Shown: one piece after another, positions 22,826-33,000 of the stretch
How the letters are laid out: each line of letters begins with the position of its first letter
How positions within the stretch are numbered: position 1 is the first letter of the stretch
From: Leguminivora glycinivorella
Lineage: Eukaryota; Arthropoda; Insecta; Lepidoptera; Tortricidae
DNA length: 64,000 nucleotides
NCBI RefSeq assembly: GCF_023078275.1
Contig: NC_062974.1
Span: forward strand, 21,629,119-21,693,118
Direction of reading: 5' to 3'
Translations under genes and position numbers: made by a program
The notes under the pieces: model-generated
The model's input: the letters and a program-made list of their open reading frames with translations, nothing else
Database searches by the model: none
What the model was told of the DNA's origin: nothing

Positions 22826-25800
22826 GTGTGTGTCTGTCTGTGGCATCGTAGCTCCCGAACGGATGAACCGATTTAGATTTAGTTTTTTTTTATCTGAAAG
22901 CCGAGTTAGTCGGGAGTGTTCTTAGCCATGTTTTATAAAAATCGGTCTACTATGTCGCAGACGGGGGTTTTTTCAAAATTTTAATTTTGTGGTCAGGTTA
23001 TTTTATATTAAATGTTGTATTACTTTAATTATCAGTCTGTAAAAAATCTCAATAGGTATAGCACAAAATAACTAATTTGCAAGACCAAATTGATCTCGTA
23101 AGAGCTACCGGCAATATTTATTTTTCCCCTCACTCGCTCGGAAACACGTGTTTTGTCCTTTAATACCAGCGGGTAAAAACGCATTTTATCCACTAGTGGG
23201 TAAAGTAATTTGACCTTGAATAAAGTCAAATTAACTGCTTTAAAATTGATAAAAGTAGGTGAATCTAGTAATAAAGATGATTTACCACCTGTGGAACTAC
23301 TGAAAGCAGTGATAAACGCATTTTTTGCGTTGTAGTTTCCTCGCTGTAGTAAGGGGAAAAGTTTTGTGTTACACTCGGGTGCAAATGTATTTTACTTCTC
23401 GTGTGTTAAAAAACTCGCAAGTTCAGGATTCTATTCTCGAACCACTCGCTTCGCTCGTGGTTCAACTATAGAATCCTTTCACTTGCTCGTTTTTCAATTC
23501 CACACTCGGCGTTAAAATACAACTTTGCCCCCTTGTATAACAAATAACTATTGTACCTACGGATGGACAAGCCGATAAAAATCGTTTTAAGTATATATTG
23601 TTTTTCCCCTCACTAGCTCGGAAACAGGTGTTTTGTCCTTTAATAACAGCGGGTAAAAACGCATTTTATCCACTAGTGGGTAAATTAATTTGACCTTGAA
23701 TAAAGTCAAATTAACTGCTTTAAAATTGATAAAAGTAGGTGAATCTAGTAATAAAGATGATTTACCACCTGTGGAACTACTGGAAGCAGTGATAAACGCA
23801 TTTTTTGCGTTGTAGTTTCCTCGCTATAGTGAGGGGAAAAGTTTTGTGTTACACTCGGGTGCAAATGTATTTTACTTCTCGTGTGTTAAAAAACTCGCAA
23901 GTTCAAGATTCTATTTTCGAACCACTCGCTTCGCTCGTGGTTCAACTATAGAATCCTTTCACTTGCTCGTTTTTCAATTCCACACTCGGCGTTAAAATAC
24001 AACTTTGCCCCCTTGTATAACAAATAACTATTAATACTTCGGTGTCACTTTTCAGAAGCAAAAAGGCCCAGCTTCATATCTCCAATGAATGTTTTGTACC
24101 GTTCGGAGTATCTTTGAGCTTTCCCAATAATTCTCTGTACTCATCCAAGCTTAGTGGAGATATCGCAAGAATTCTTCAGAGCGGTCTTATTGATAAAATT
24201 GAGAATGAGGTGAAATGGGAAATGCAGCGCACGCCGTCGGGAAAATTCTTATCTGTAAGTATATTACCTACAATAAACGGATGCTGATACGCAATAATGT
24301 GTTATCCCACAGGAATTTTGCAATAAAATGTCAACTTTAATCGTCAAATTTTTATGTTGAGATCTTATTGCAAAATGCATGTGGGATGACACATTATTGC
24401 GTATCAGCATCCATTATTTATTTATTTAACCAATACCGAAATATACCGGGTGCTCGGTAATTAATGGAAAACCTTTTAACCACCAAGAGGGCACCTTATA
24501 CTGGTCCATTTTCACACTTTTAAAAATTTTAATACTACCTAAAATTTTAAAGTGTGAAAATCTCGAAAACCAGTGGACTTTTGCTAAACCTTAATGTCGA
24601 TTTTCTGGACCAGTATAAGGTGCGCTCTTGGTGGTTAAAAGGTTGTCCATTAAAATTTTAAAAAGTGTGAAAATCTCGAAAACCAGGCGACTTTTACTAA
24701 ACCTTAAAGTCGATTTTCTGGACCAGTATAAGGTGCCCTCTCGGTGGTTAAAATGTTGTCCATTAATTACCGGGCACTCTGTATATGTACGTATTAACAT
24801 GAAATAACTGTCATATACAAAGAAAAAGTGACCGAGGCCTCCAAGTGTCCCGAGCTGGAATTGAACCAGCGTCCTCCGTTACTTAAAATACATAATTATT
24901 TAAATATTTTATATGAAAATAATTTAATTTGTTATTAGAGGAGGTAAATTCGTATTCTTTAGATCGATGGAAAATGTACACCACAGTTGAATTTTATGAA
25001 AGAACTATGTTTTAATTTTGCTATATCTTAACTCCGCGGCAAAATTGTTATAATATTGATGGATAATATCCATAAAACATCCATATCAAAGTGATAAGTC
25101 GATAACCTTTAATATGAAAAGTCCTAAAATTAAGTCTTTATAAGACATCATTAATTTAATAAGAAGGATTTCGCGTTAATCCAGTCTGCCACGAATTAGT
25201 GAAAATAATTGAGGAAAATTCAATTAATCTTTTCCCCATTTTCTCTGTAAGACAATCTGAGTAACACTTGTTTTCTTTTAGTCTTACTTTATTATTTCCG
25301 CAGGCAGGTTCTGGTTCATTGAAGCTAGGGGTGATAGCAGAAAAGGGCCTAACGTTGGCAGACACCCAGGGTATGTTCCTCCTTCTGGCTGCTGGCTTCG
25401 TCCTCGCAGCTACCGCATTAATCTCCGAATGGATGGGTGGTTGTTCCCGAAAATGTCGACCACAAAAGAAGGAAGACACGCCCTCTAGTGCTCACTCCAG
25501 AGAACAACTGATACAGACACCAAACTCTGACGTTGATACAGAAATAAAAGTGATCTCAGATAGCGCTGAGAGTAGGTTCCGCCTTAACCCGAGACCCGAT
25601 AGTGAAGATTCTAGAGACAGCTTGGAAGGAGCTATTATAAACGTTACTAAGGAAAGCATTATAATCCACGACAATTTCCATGGATCTACTGGCTGGGATT
25701 CAAGAAGGTCAAGCTCTGTTGATATTGAGAAAGAAGTTCAAGAGATTTTTGAAAAGGATGAGAAGAGACGAAGAATTAAATCTGGAAATATTCCTTTGAC

Positions 25801-25864
25801 GGATAAGCAAAGGGAGGCTACTGCTTCCAAAGGAGCTTTTGGTGATCATTTATCTGACCATTAA
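17475..25864 (+). CDS. Ir21a: Ionotropic receptor 21a (thermosensory IR), whole coding region
   Basis: Ligand-gated-channel family subunit. In Drosophila, IR21a works with IR25a and IR93a in cool sensing at the dendritic membrane. Exons: 17475-18200, 18657-18853, 19170-19301, 19759-19920, 20152-20393, 21387-21527, 21962-22163, 24056-24254, 25304-25864; phases agree and give 853 aa, close to the roughly 840 aa of fly IR21a as I recall it. Order: signal peptide (1 to about 20), N-terminal domain, S1 ligand-binding half (about 285-405), TM1 (FHWTVWLALTLTYLFGIFPL), pore loop (ENMFWYVFGTFTNCFTFVG), TM2 (WYWLFTIIITSCYTGSIIAF), S2 half, TM3 (GMFLLLAAGFVLAATALISE), and an unusually long charged C-tail of about 140 aa. 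The distinctive TM1-TM2 block matches my memory of IR21a; a paralogous IR is the alternative. Confidence 0.85.
18277..18387. mobile_element. Short hairpin element
   Basis: GGGTATTAC...CAGAAGTAG and its reverse complement form a long imperfect hairpin (TAGTAGGTACTTCAGAA against TTCTGAAGTACCTACTA). No coding potential; Ir21a intron 1. Confidence 0.7.
18657..18853 (+). CDS. Ir21a: Ir21a exon 2: start of S1 domain
   Basis: Acceptor AATCCAG, donor CGGAC|GTAAGA. Encodes EAPYILYTHKLYTDG and then NLFPRKMTDGYAGHRFVVAA. Phase 0 in, 2 out. Confidence 0.85.
19170..19301 (+). CDS. Ir21a: Ir21a exon 3: S1 domain
   Basis: Acceptor CATACAG, donor TTGGG|GTACGA. Encodes VVWDGIEIRLLALLSQRNNF, the IR S1 segment that follows the substrate-cleft start. 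Confidence 0.85.
19409..19568 (+). mobile_element. Helitron-like (Lep1-type) short copy
   Basis: Starts ATCCATACTAATATTATAAA and ends with TCTCGCGGCAAATGCTAGT, with the typical GTGTGTCTGTTTGTTTGTCC interior. The same ends occur at 5454 and 41438. The 3' hairpin is degraded. Lies in Ir21a intron 3. Confidence 0.75.
19759..19920 (+). CDS. Ir21a: Ir21a exon 4: end of S1 domain
   Basis: Encodes EITNGRADIGVAGIYLTSDR and then DMSFSHSSDCAVFVTLM, the segment leading into TM1. Donor CCAAG|GTAAAA. Confidence 0.88.
20152..20393 (+). CDS. Ir21a: Ir21a exon 5: TM1 and pore loop
   Basis: Encodes YRAILGPFHWTVWLALTLTY and onward through TM1, then NMFWYVFGTFTNCFTFVG as the pore loop and the start of TM2 (TRLLIG). 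Phase 2 in, 1 out. Confidence 0.92.
20581..20677. mobile_element. Short hairpin MITE, GTGCGTAGCCGAATG family, copy 2
   Basis: Nearly perfect palindrome: ATCAGTGTGCGTAGCCGAAT at the left and its reverse complement at the right, with almost no core. Same termini as the copies at 7511 and 51708. Confidence 0.85.
20712..20980. mobile_element. MITE with AACCGCCTTCC inverted ends
   Basis: TTTTTAACCGCCTTCCAAA at the left and AAAGGAAGGCGGTTTTTTT at the right. The interior has a (CATA)n tract. No ORF. Confidence 0.65.
20997..21126. mobile_element. MITE with ACACGGTGAAA inverted ends
   Basis: Left TACACGGTGAAA plus AGGACTGTCCAAACTTTGCA; right TGCAAAGTTTAAACGGTCCT plus TTTCACCCGGTAT. It folds into one hairpin with a core of about 40 bases. 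Confidence 0.75.
21387..21527 (+). CDS. Ir21a: Ir21a exon 6: TM2 and start of S2
   Basis: Encodes WYWLFTIIITSCYTGSIIAF, then VTLPVFPETIDSIQQLLDGF. Phase 1 at both ends. Confidence 0.92.
21962..22163 (+). CDS. Ir21a: Ir21a exon 7: S2 domain
   Basis: Acceptor TTATTTAAG, donor AAAAA|GTAAGT. Encodes DHGGWEKWFLNSSDP through LGSRAELEYIIQSNFTEAK. Confidence 0.9.
22198..22351. mobile_element. Short hairpin MITE
   Basis: Inverted arms around GTGCGAACTCGCATGCGA and TCGTATGCGAGTTCTCGTAC. Ends TGTTACGGCC and GGGCCCTACA. Intronic. Confidence 0.6.
22437..22700 (+). mobile_element. Fragment of a common lepidopteran dispersed repeat
   Basis: Contains GCCACGGCTCATGGGAGCCT, GACAACTAATCCCAAGATTT and TTTTCCTTCACCGAAAAGCG, wording I recognise from a dispersed retroelement tail widespread in moths. 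Class not assigned. Confidence 0.5.
22750..22985 (+). mobile_element. (TCTG)n-containing dispersed repeat
   Basis: CCCCCGACGCAAAAACGACG, GTGTTATAAGTTTGACGTGT, a TCTG-rich tract, then GTAGCTCCCGAACGGATGAA. The same module recurs in both orientations at 41070-41407 and, diverged and inverted, near 47040-47215. Confidence 0.7.
23121..24033. repeat. Direct tandem duplication, about 480-bp spacing
   Basis: 23121-23554 and 23601-24033 are nearly identical (both begin TTTTTCCCCTCACT and end near CCCTTGTATAACAAATAACT). The second copy stops about 20 bases before the acceptor of Ir21a exon 8. No ORF. Confidence 0.9.
24056..24254 (+). CDS. Ir21a: Ir21a exon 8: S2 domain
   Basis: Acceptor CTTTTCAG, donor TCT|GTAAGT. 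Encodes AQLHISNECFVPFGVSLSFP and then ILQSGLIDKIENEVKWEMQR. Confidence 0.92.
24279..24412. mobile_element. Short palindromic MITE
   Basis: GGATGCTGATACGCAATAAT at the left and its reverse complement at the right; arms of more than 50 bases with small mismatches. Lies 24 bases after the exon 8 donor. Confidence 0.8.
24441..24786. mobile_element. MITE with CCGGGTGCTCGGTAATTAATGG-type inverted ends and internal duplication
   Basis: The ends TACCGGGTGCTCGGTAATTA and TAATTACCGGGCACTCTGTA are inverted. The middle repeats AGTGTGAAAATCTCGAAAAC and GTCGATTTTCTGGACCAGTA in tandem. No ORF. Confidence 0.7.
25304..25864 (+). CDS. Ir21a: Ir21a exon 9: S2 end, TM3 and long cytoplasmic tail
   Basis: Acceptor TTTCCGCAG. 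Encodes GLTLADTQGMFLLLAAGFVL, TM3 to ALISEWMGG, then about 140 polar residues rich in Ser, Asp, Glu and Arg (RRSSSVDIEKEVQEIFEKDE) ending GDHLSDH with TAA at 25862-25864. Confidence 0.92.
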   Translation, partial: AGSGSLKLGVIAEKGLTLADTQGMFLLLAAGFVLAATALISEWMGGCSRKCRPQKKEDTPSSAHSREQLIQTPNSDVDTEIKVISDSAESRFRLNPRPDSEDSRDSLEGAIINVTKESIIIHDNFHGSTGWDSRRSSSVDIEKEVQEIFEKDEKRRRIKSGNIPLTDKQREATASKGAFGDHLSDH

Positions 25865-25983
25865 GTGGCAGATATTAGGCTTAATTTGACTTGAACAACA
25901 ATCAAAATAATACAAGTACCTAAGCACCGTAGGAATGAACTAATGATTAAGGTACAATTCATGACTTCTTGTTGTTTAAGTCA

Positions 25984-26015
25984 AATAAAGACTTGCTCTG
26001 GATAGTGATAATAAA
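25984..26015 (+). terminator. Ir21a poly(A) signals
   Basis: AATAAA at 25984-25989 and 26010-26015, 120-150 bases after the stop. They face the oppositely oriented Mef2 poly(A) signal at 26042. Confidence 0.6.
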
Positions 26016-26029
26016 TTAAACAGTAAATT

Positions 26030-29000
26030 GACATCCAACTCTTTATTATCCTTCAAACAGTCATCAAAATAATTTATAACAATTTTCTAACACTGTCGAC
26101 AAACATTAATATCTCATTCTTCCACTGAGTTGTTTATCATCGTACGATTTATACAAAGGCAGAGGTGGCTGCCCCGACACAGAAATAAAGGCGCCGTAAG
26201 ACCTACATTAATGCAATATTTGGCCCGGCCTTATCTTAAAATAATTATACAACTATGACTTAAATCCCCGAGGGCAGTCCAGAAACTCTGGACCGCCCTC
26301 CCATTATCAGTAAAAATATCGATAAAATACAACAGAGTTTGCATTATTTTGTAAATTCAAACGAAAGTATACCTAATACCTACCTAAGCATTTTGATACA
26401 TATGTATTGCACAACTGATGTTAAGGAGGACTTAATGTGAAGTCGACTGAGTATTTATTAAGGATATGTATTATATTCCTATATCCTATCTGGGTTGTCA
26501 CTAGCTGTGAAGCAATAGCAAAGACGTCGGCAACGTAAGGACCATTATATCTACTGCCGCGAAACCAGAACCTGGTCTCGAATACGTACTTTATACTTAT
26601 GACTACGTTCTCTTTAAATGCAATGAACATCCTATATGTTAACTGATAAGAAAGCTCTTTGCTATTGACACACAGTTGAATATACAAGTAAAACATACAT
26701 AAAAGTAGGTACAACTACAAAACAAACCAAGCAAACCATTTACAATAATGCGCAACAAGGTTGTGCGTTCAGAGAAATACTATAATATAATATTTAATTA
26801 ACAATAATCTTGCACGCATTTCCGATAGCAACCTCACAACCCGGAAATAATGCTCCCAATACCAGCTTCGTTCGAAACATCACGTCGGCCAGGTCGATGG
26901 AAACCGCAGGTTGCGACGTGCGGGCAAACCTTACGACGGTCTACTTCCAATAAAACTTCACTAATATGCCGTTCCCATCGACCTAACCAAAGTAATAATT
27001 TCTATTTGTGCAAATATAACCACTAAGTCAGCATCGGACTGTATTGCATACTTTAATATACGTTATAATCATCATTGGACAATTTGTTCAGTGCATCAAT
27101 TATTATGATAGGTATTTAGGTAACACCACAGTGCGTGACTTCTGTATATACTTGTGATAATAACTAATTCTCCTGAATGTCGAGAATGCAACAAATATTT
27201 AAGTACTACAATAAAATTTGCAGTAACATGTATAAATCACACGCTAGGGAATACAACAACACAAACTTTACGTCAAGGGTCGGATAACAGTCAGATTTTT
27301 TAATGAAAATTTAGCTTCACCATCAATTGATTGAGCAAATTTTAACCAACAAAGCACATCAACATCAGATAAAGGAACGTTTTAGGAACGAACGATCCAG
27401 ATCAATTCGGTGAACATAATGTAGAATCTGACGGAAGAGGAGAGCAACAGTGTTCTTACCACGTCGACAACACTAACATTACACGAGGCGTACACGAATG
27501 GCCTTACCTACAGGTCAACATTCATTATGCTCCGGTATTAAAATATTACTTCGTTAAATACTAATCGTGTATATTCATTTACAATGCGAAAATACATTTC
27601 TTATGTGTTCAGACTTTTGAACGCCAAAACTGATTACATCCCTGTACAAATTTAACAACTACACATTAACATTTTGTTATTGTGATTTGAAGGATTACTC
27701 TAAGGATCGTTAACATCAATGTTGCTTTGGGTCTTTACTTACAGTATTTTATACAGTTACAATCACAACGTCCCTTACCTTCCATAACAGTTTGACTGTG
27801 TCAATAAGTTAGCGATAGTCCAACAGCGACCGAGAGCTCTATGTACATCAGAGGGTACAGTGAACACCGATCTTTACACTACATTCATAAAATTCAACAT
27901 TTTCTTAAAAGACTTACAATTACCAGGATGTGAAAAATATTGAAGCATAAATGCTATCGTATCATACAAATTTGGTACAAAATGGTAAAAATGTGGTACA
28001 TTTAGGCACTGTGAGTAAGGCATCTACAGTGAGACGATCGAGGGTAGGAGCGAAGGATCCCTGGACAGAGGCGAGAGGACCGTGGCGATGAGTCTATGCT
28101 AGGAGTCGATGGACGATTACAAAGATCAACGATTACTTCACCCACCAGACACATTTAGTAACATCTATCTACAATAGGGCGGACTGTGTAATAAAGTGCT
28201 GTACCAAAATATTTAGTTCAGTGAAAAGTATCTTAACATTATCCATTAATTATAATTGTGTTCGCATCTATAACATCAAAGATCCGTTTATCCTTCTCCA
28301 TTTGTTCATAGCTACTACTACTACAATTTGTTAAATTAAATTAAGTAGCATAAAAAACTTCAGATCACATTAACAAAAGAAAACATGTTCTAACAACAAC
28401 CTTGCTGTTTCCTTTAGTCACTGACGATACCCACTAATACAATTTCAATATACATAACAAGTTATTTAGTTAATATTTTGATTCCATGTAAAATACATAG
28501 GGTACTTAGGAATAATGGACACAAAAAGGAAAGACCTACGAGTAAAAACATTTCAACGTCTTAATTTTGCCTGAAATAAAATTCTCTGAAAGTCCACTGA
28601 ATTGTTCATAATTTTAACATTGATTTTTATCATTTATGTATGGAATCAAAACATCAACTACAGTATATTAATTATATTAAAATGGTTATGATAAGTTCAT
28701 AAAATTGACTCGATAAAATTTTGGTCTGAAAATTAGAAACCCGCACAAAGAATAAAATTCTGATTAAAATGTTTAGAAATCTTGCCCGAGAGAAACAAAA
28801 TACTTATGGTTCAGAAATAAAATCTTTAAAAAATACATTGCGTATGTCACTAGAATTGTTACAAATCTGTGTTATATCCATATATTTACTGTGTTTGTTT
28901 AATTACAAGTGCATAAAAGTGCGAGTGTATTCATAAGAAATTTTAAAGCTTTGTGTGGTACCTTTATATACTCGACTCTAGCTAACATTACCTACTTACG

Positions 29001-29977
29001 TAACATTCGTTCCTAACGGGACGTGTATACATATTATGTAAATATCATTATGTTTTCCATGTATAAATATCTCAATAGATAAAGTAGATTTTACAATATA
29101 CAATTTATTATCTTCTGTGATGACACTACGCTTACTTAATTTACAAGATTCAAAGTTCGGATGTCACACTATAATAATAATTTTAAAATGGCACAAAAAA
29201 CTTTTTAAAACACTAACACAAAAAGTCAACAGTCGATTTAGTGTTCCACTCACTAGTACACTAAGTGTCTTATCGCGCACTACACTCCGCAAACCGCGTT
29301 TAGTTCCTCCACTCTTCAACTCTGGTTCCTATTACAAAGTCACTGATTTTAAATTGACTAATTTTAAGCTAAACAGACAATGGCACGGATTGCACATTTA
29401 ATGTTATTTATGTACAGGGGAATAGAATCTATCTACGTACTTACATGTAACATTGATCGGTATAACATTGAAAGGTTGCAGCTATGCTTCAACACTTGAG
29501 CTCCGTTCGGAAACATGCGGTCAAGATATTATGCAAATCCGAGACCTACACTTTAATTCTTTGGTCGCTAAGTACAAAAAATACGACATTAAGATTTATC
29601 GTTACAACAGGCGAGTCGCGATGTTTCCGAACGCTGTCCAAATCTTAACAATTATGTGTGTACTCGCTCGTGCATTATGAATTACATTAACTATAAGGGT
29701 TGTGATCGAACATTTAATTATTACACATCGATTCCTATAGAAATCGTAACAAAGAAATCTCAACGATTTGAACTTGTTAAAATTCGTTTGATATGAGATT
29801 AGTTCGTACCGCGTACCGTGCCAAAATTGTGAGTACCATTAATTCTTGCACCTTGCGATCCAGACTTTTGGATGGTTAGCACAACGAGCACCATGGCGGG
29901 TGGCGGTGGCGGGGCCCGGGGGCCTAGCAGTGCGGGTGCAGGGGCCTCGAGTATGACCCGAAGGCCTCGTAGGCGGG
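26030..29977 (-). other. Mef2: Probable Mef2 3' UTR, about 3.9 kb
   Basis: Runs from the Mef2 stop at 29978 to the poly(A) signal at 26042. I see no dispersed repeats, MITEs or coding signal here, in contrast to every other non-coding stretch of this size in the window. That suggests purifying constraint as in a long regulatory 3' UTR. Inference; nearer poly(A) signals could give shorter forms. Confidence 0.5.
26042..26047 (-). terminator. Mef2 poly(A) signal
   Basis: TTTATT on the + strand reads AATAAA on the - strand. It is the last such signal before the convergent Ir21a end. Confidence 0.5.
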
Positions 29978-30090
29978 CTATGTGGCCCAGCCCTCGATCC
30001 GCGGCCGCTTGGTGTGGGGCTGCTCGTAATCCAGCGGGACATGCCGCATGTCCTGCCCGGGCGAGCCCATGTTACTTGACGTTACTGAAC
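29978..30090 (-). CDS. Mef2: Mef2 last coding exon
   Basis: - strand acceptor ATTCCAG before 30090. Encodes SVTSSNMGSPGQDMRHVPLD and EQPHTKRPRIEGWAT; stop TAG at 29980-29978. Confidence 0.93.
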
Positions 30091-33000
30091 CTGGAATGTA
30101 TGAAAGACCTGTTGAATTAAACGTCATGGTTAGTTATTTGGCATTAGTTTCAATGTATGTTAAAATTATGGTACCTATGTTACAAAATTAAGACATTGAG
30201 TTATTCTTCTGCGAAATTTTGTTGAACATAATTTATATGAGTAATCTACAGAAAATTGAAAGGCAACAGGGGCGCTTATGATGGATTATTTCAGTTTCAA
30301 TTCATGTTTAAATTTAATGACGTTAAATTGGGCCATCTTCTAACTATTAATTAAACTTTCGTCTGGGGCGAGACATAGCATGGTCGCGTGATAAACGATA
30401 AAACATCAGGCCGTCCCTGTCGCACTTACGCCGTGGCTTGCGTGGGGTGCCAAAGGGACGGCGTGATGTTATATCAATTATCGCGCAACCATGCTTGCCT
30501 CCCTGGTATTAGCGCAATCAGCAACTTATTTCTTAACTTCAATGTTAGGTACTATTTAATTACACATTTTTGACAAGCCCAGAAGAAAGGATAAACGAAC
30601 AATAATATCATTAGCAAAACATTCGAATGTACAGCAACAATGAACGTCCCAACCGATGCGTCAAGCGATGAAAAGCCATGATCGAAATATTTAACTCAAA
30701 GTTACCTCTATTAGGTTTAGAGTACACACCATCAATGACTCCGGAGAGGTGCGCGGGCGGCGCGGGCGCGGGCGGCGCGCGGTGCAGGTGGTCGGGCGCG
30801 CGGGGGGGCGACACGGGCTCGGCCTTGATCTTCACGTTGCTAGGCGACGCCGCGGGCGGCGGGGTGCCCCCTCCGCCGATCACTGGCAAGCTGCTACTGC
30901 GGATAGAAGAGACGGGAGTTATAGATGGTGTGTTGGACTCACATTTAAAACTAAGGGACACTATAGTTGAAAAAAAAAAACTTTTGAGAATCTCAGTAGG
31001 AGTGACATGAGTAGGTACTTATTGTTTAATCGTTGGTGATATTAACCATTCATATCGATTATCGTAGGTTCAAAAGGGTACATCCCTGAGGCACGATAAG
31101 AGTAGAAAAAACTCAAGGCTTAGAGTCTACAGGTAGCCCACATAGGTGTAACATTATAGTGATTGGATCTTTAAGTAGGTATTAAGTTTATTGGTATTAA
31201 TAACCGTGACAACAATAAAATGCAATAAAAAATATTTTCAAAAGTACTAATCAATAGAGTGACAGTTACATTCAGATAACAATAAAAAGGGAACTTCCCT
31301 TCGATATAATTCAATGTACATTCAAGTAGGTCAATTTGATAAAAGAGTGTGTCAAGCTTTTATCACATTTACTTTAATTTTATTAAATGGATTTCCATAA
31401 AGCGTAAAAAAAGCGTTTACCGACATGCATAATAAATAAGCATCAATTAATAAAAGTAGGTAATAAATTGCATGTTTTCATTGACGATTCCGGTGCCCAC
31501 ATGACCCAATTCGTTTTTCTGTAAAGTCTTTTTTAATTGGAACAATCGAACGATACAAATTAGCCCGCATTTACTGATAACCTCTGCATGTGGGCGTGCA
31601 ATTATCACGAGGGCACTCATGCGCAACCGTTTAAAGCGAAAGTGATCTACATCGCAATTTGGTAACACCTTCAGTTGCTCCCGTGACCCCCTTTGACGCC
31701 CTGTTCTTATACGAGCGAGGGGGGCAGGGTAGCTTTATCGAAGTCGGCCGATAAAGATAATTGTCTGAATGCAAGCGTTGTTTTCGTCGGGTGTATCAAG
31801 TTCTCCGGTAGCCGTGATCGTCTAGTGGTTAGGACCCTACGTTGTGGCCGTAGTAACCCAGGTTCGAATCCTGGTCACGGCAGTGGTGACACTGTCGCGG
31901 CGGAGACATAATTTTTAGAAAACTAAAATTAAATTGTCCAAAAACAATTTTTATCATTTAATAAACAGCTAAACCTACTTAGGTGAATTTGCAAACCACC
32001 ATTTTGGATGAAAACAACGTAAATTAGTTGATACTTTTATAACATTGCCGTACAATTATTATTGTAAGCTTGATACCAAATGATTGGCCTGACGTGAATA
32101 TTATGTGATTATGTGAACGTAATTTAGCTTTGATGATGCAAAAATAAGAATATTATATTGACTTATACGTACTTATCGTTTTTGAGAAACGAAATTGTCT
32201 AAAATTAGATTTGTATAGGTACAAACAATAATGTGATAGTTTATTCCCACAAGATAAAGAATACTATTGTGACAACCCATGTTTAAATTCTTTACTTCTG
32301 ACATATTAGGTACTCATAGCTTGTCGCTAGATGATCTTGGCATTCAATAAGGACAAGTGTTATGATACAATCATCATGCTATTGAAACTGGTTTGACACA
32401 AGAGTAAACCAGCGCAAAGCAGCCAAATTGTCACTAAGACTTTTGCGGTTATAACCCCTCTATCGACATATTTTAATAGTGAGAGAGGCGAGGTCAACCG
32501 GTCCTTCTAACCGACTTCAAAAAAGGAGGAGGTTCTCAATAATTCGGGATAATTTTTTACAACTAACAAATTTTGGTACAAGTGAACAAGCTCCGGTAGC
32601 CGTGAGCGTTTAATGGTTAGGCCCCTACGTTGTGGCAGATTCGAATCCTGGTAAAGTTGGTAACACAGCTGTCTCGGCGGAGCTTTAATTTTGGGTTAAA
32701 AAATAGATAAATTCAGCCAAATATTCAACTTAGTTCTATTACTGCCTGATAAATTACTACTAGAGGTTAACCTCTATAAAAAGTATTTAGAAAAAAAAAT
32801 GCATTGAAATTATAAATTTGAATACACATGGGTATTTTAAATTTGTTTTGGTTAACCACGCCATCTCTGAATAGTAACTTATATCACTAACAGCATCAGC
32901 ATCTGCGACGAGCGTAGTGAGCATTCAAGTGTAACGAATAAAATAAAAATGAAAGTGCTCCGGTTTGGAATTCGGCAGGTGACCAGTTTAATTTCTTTAA

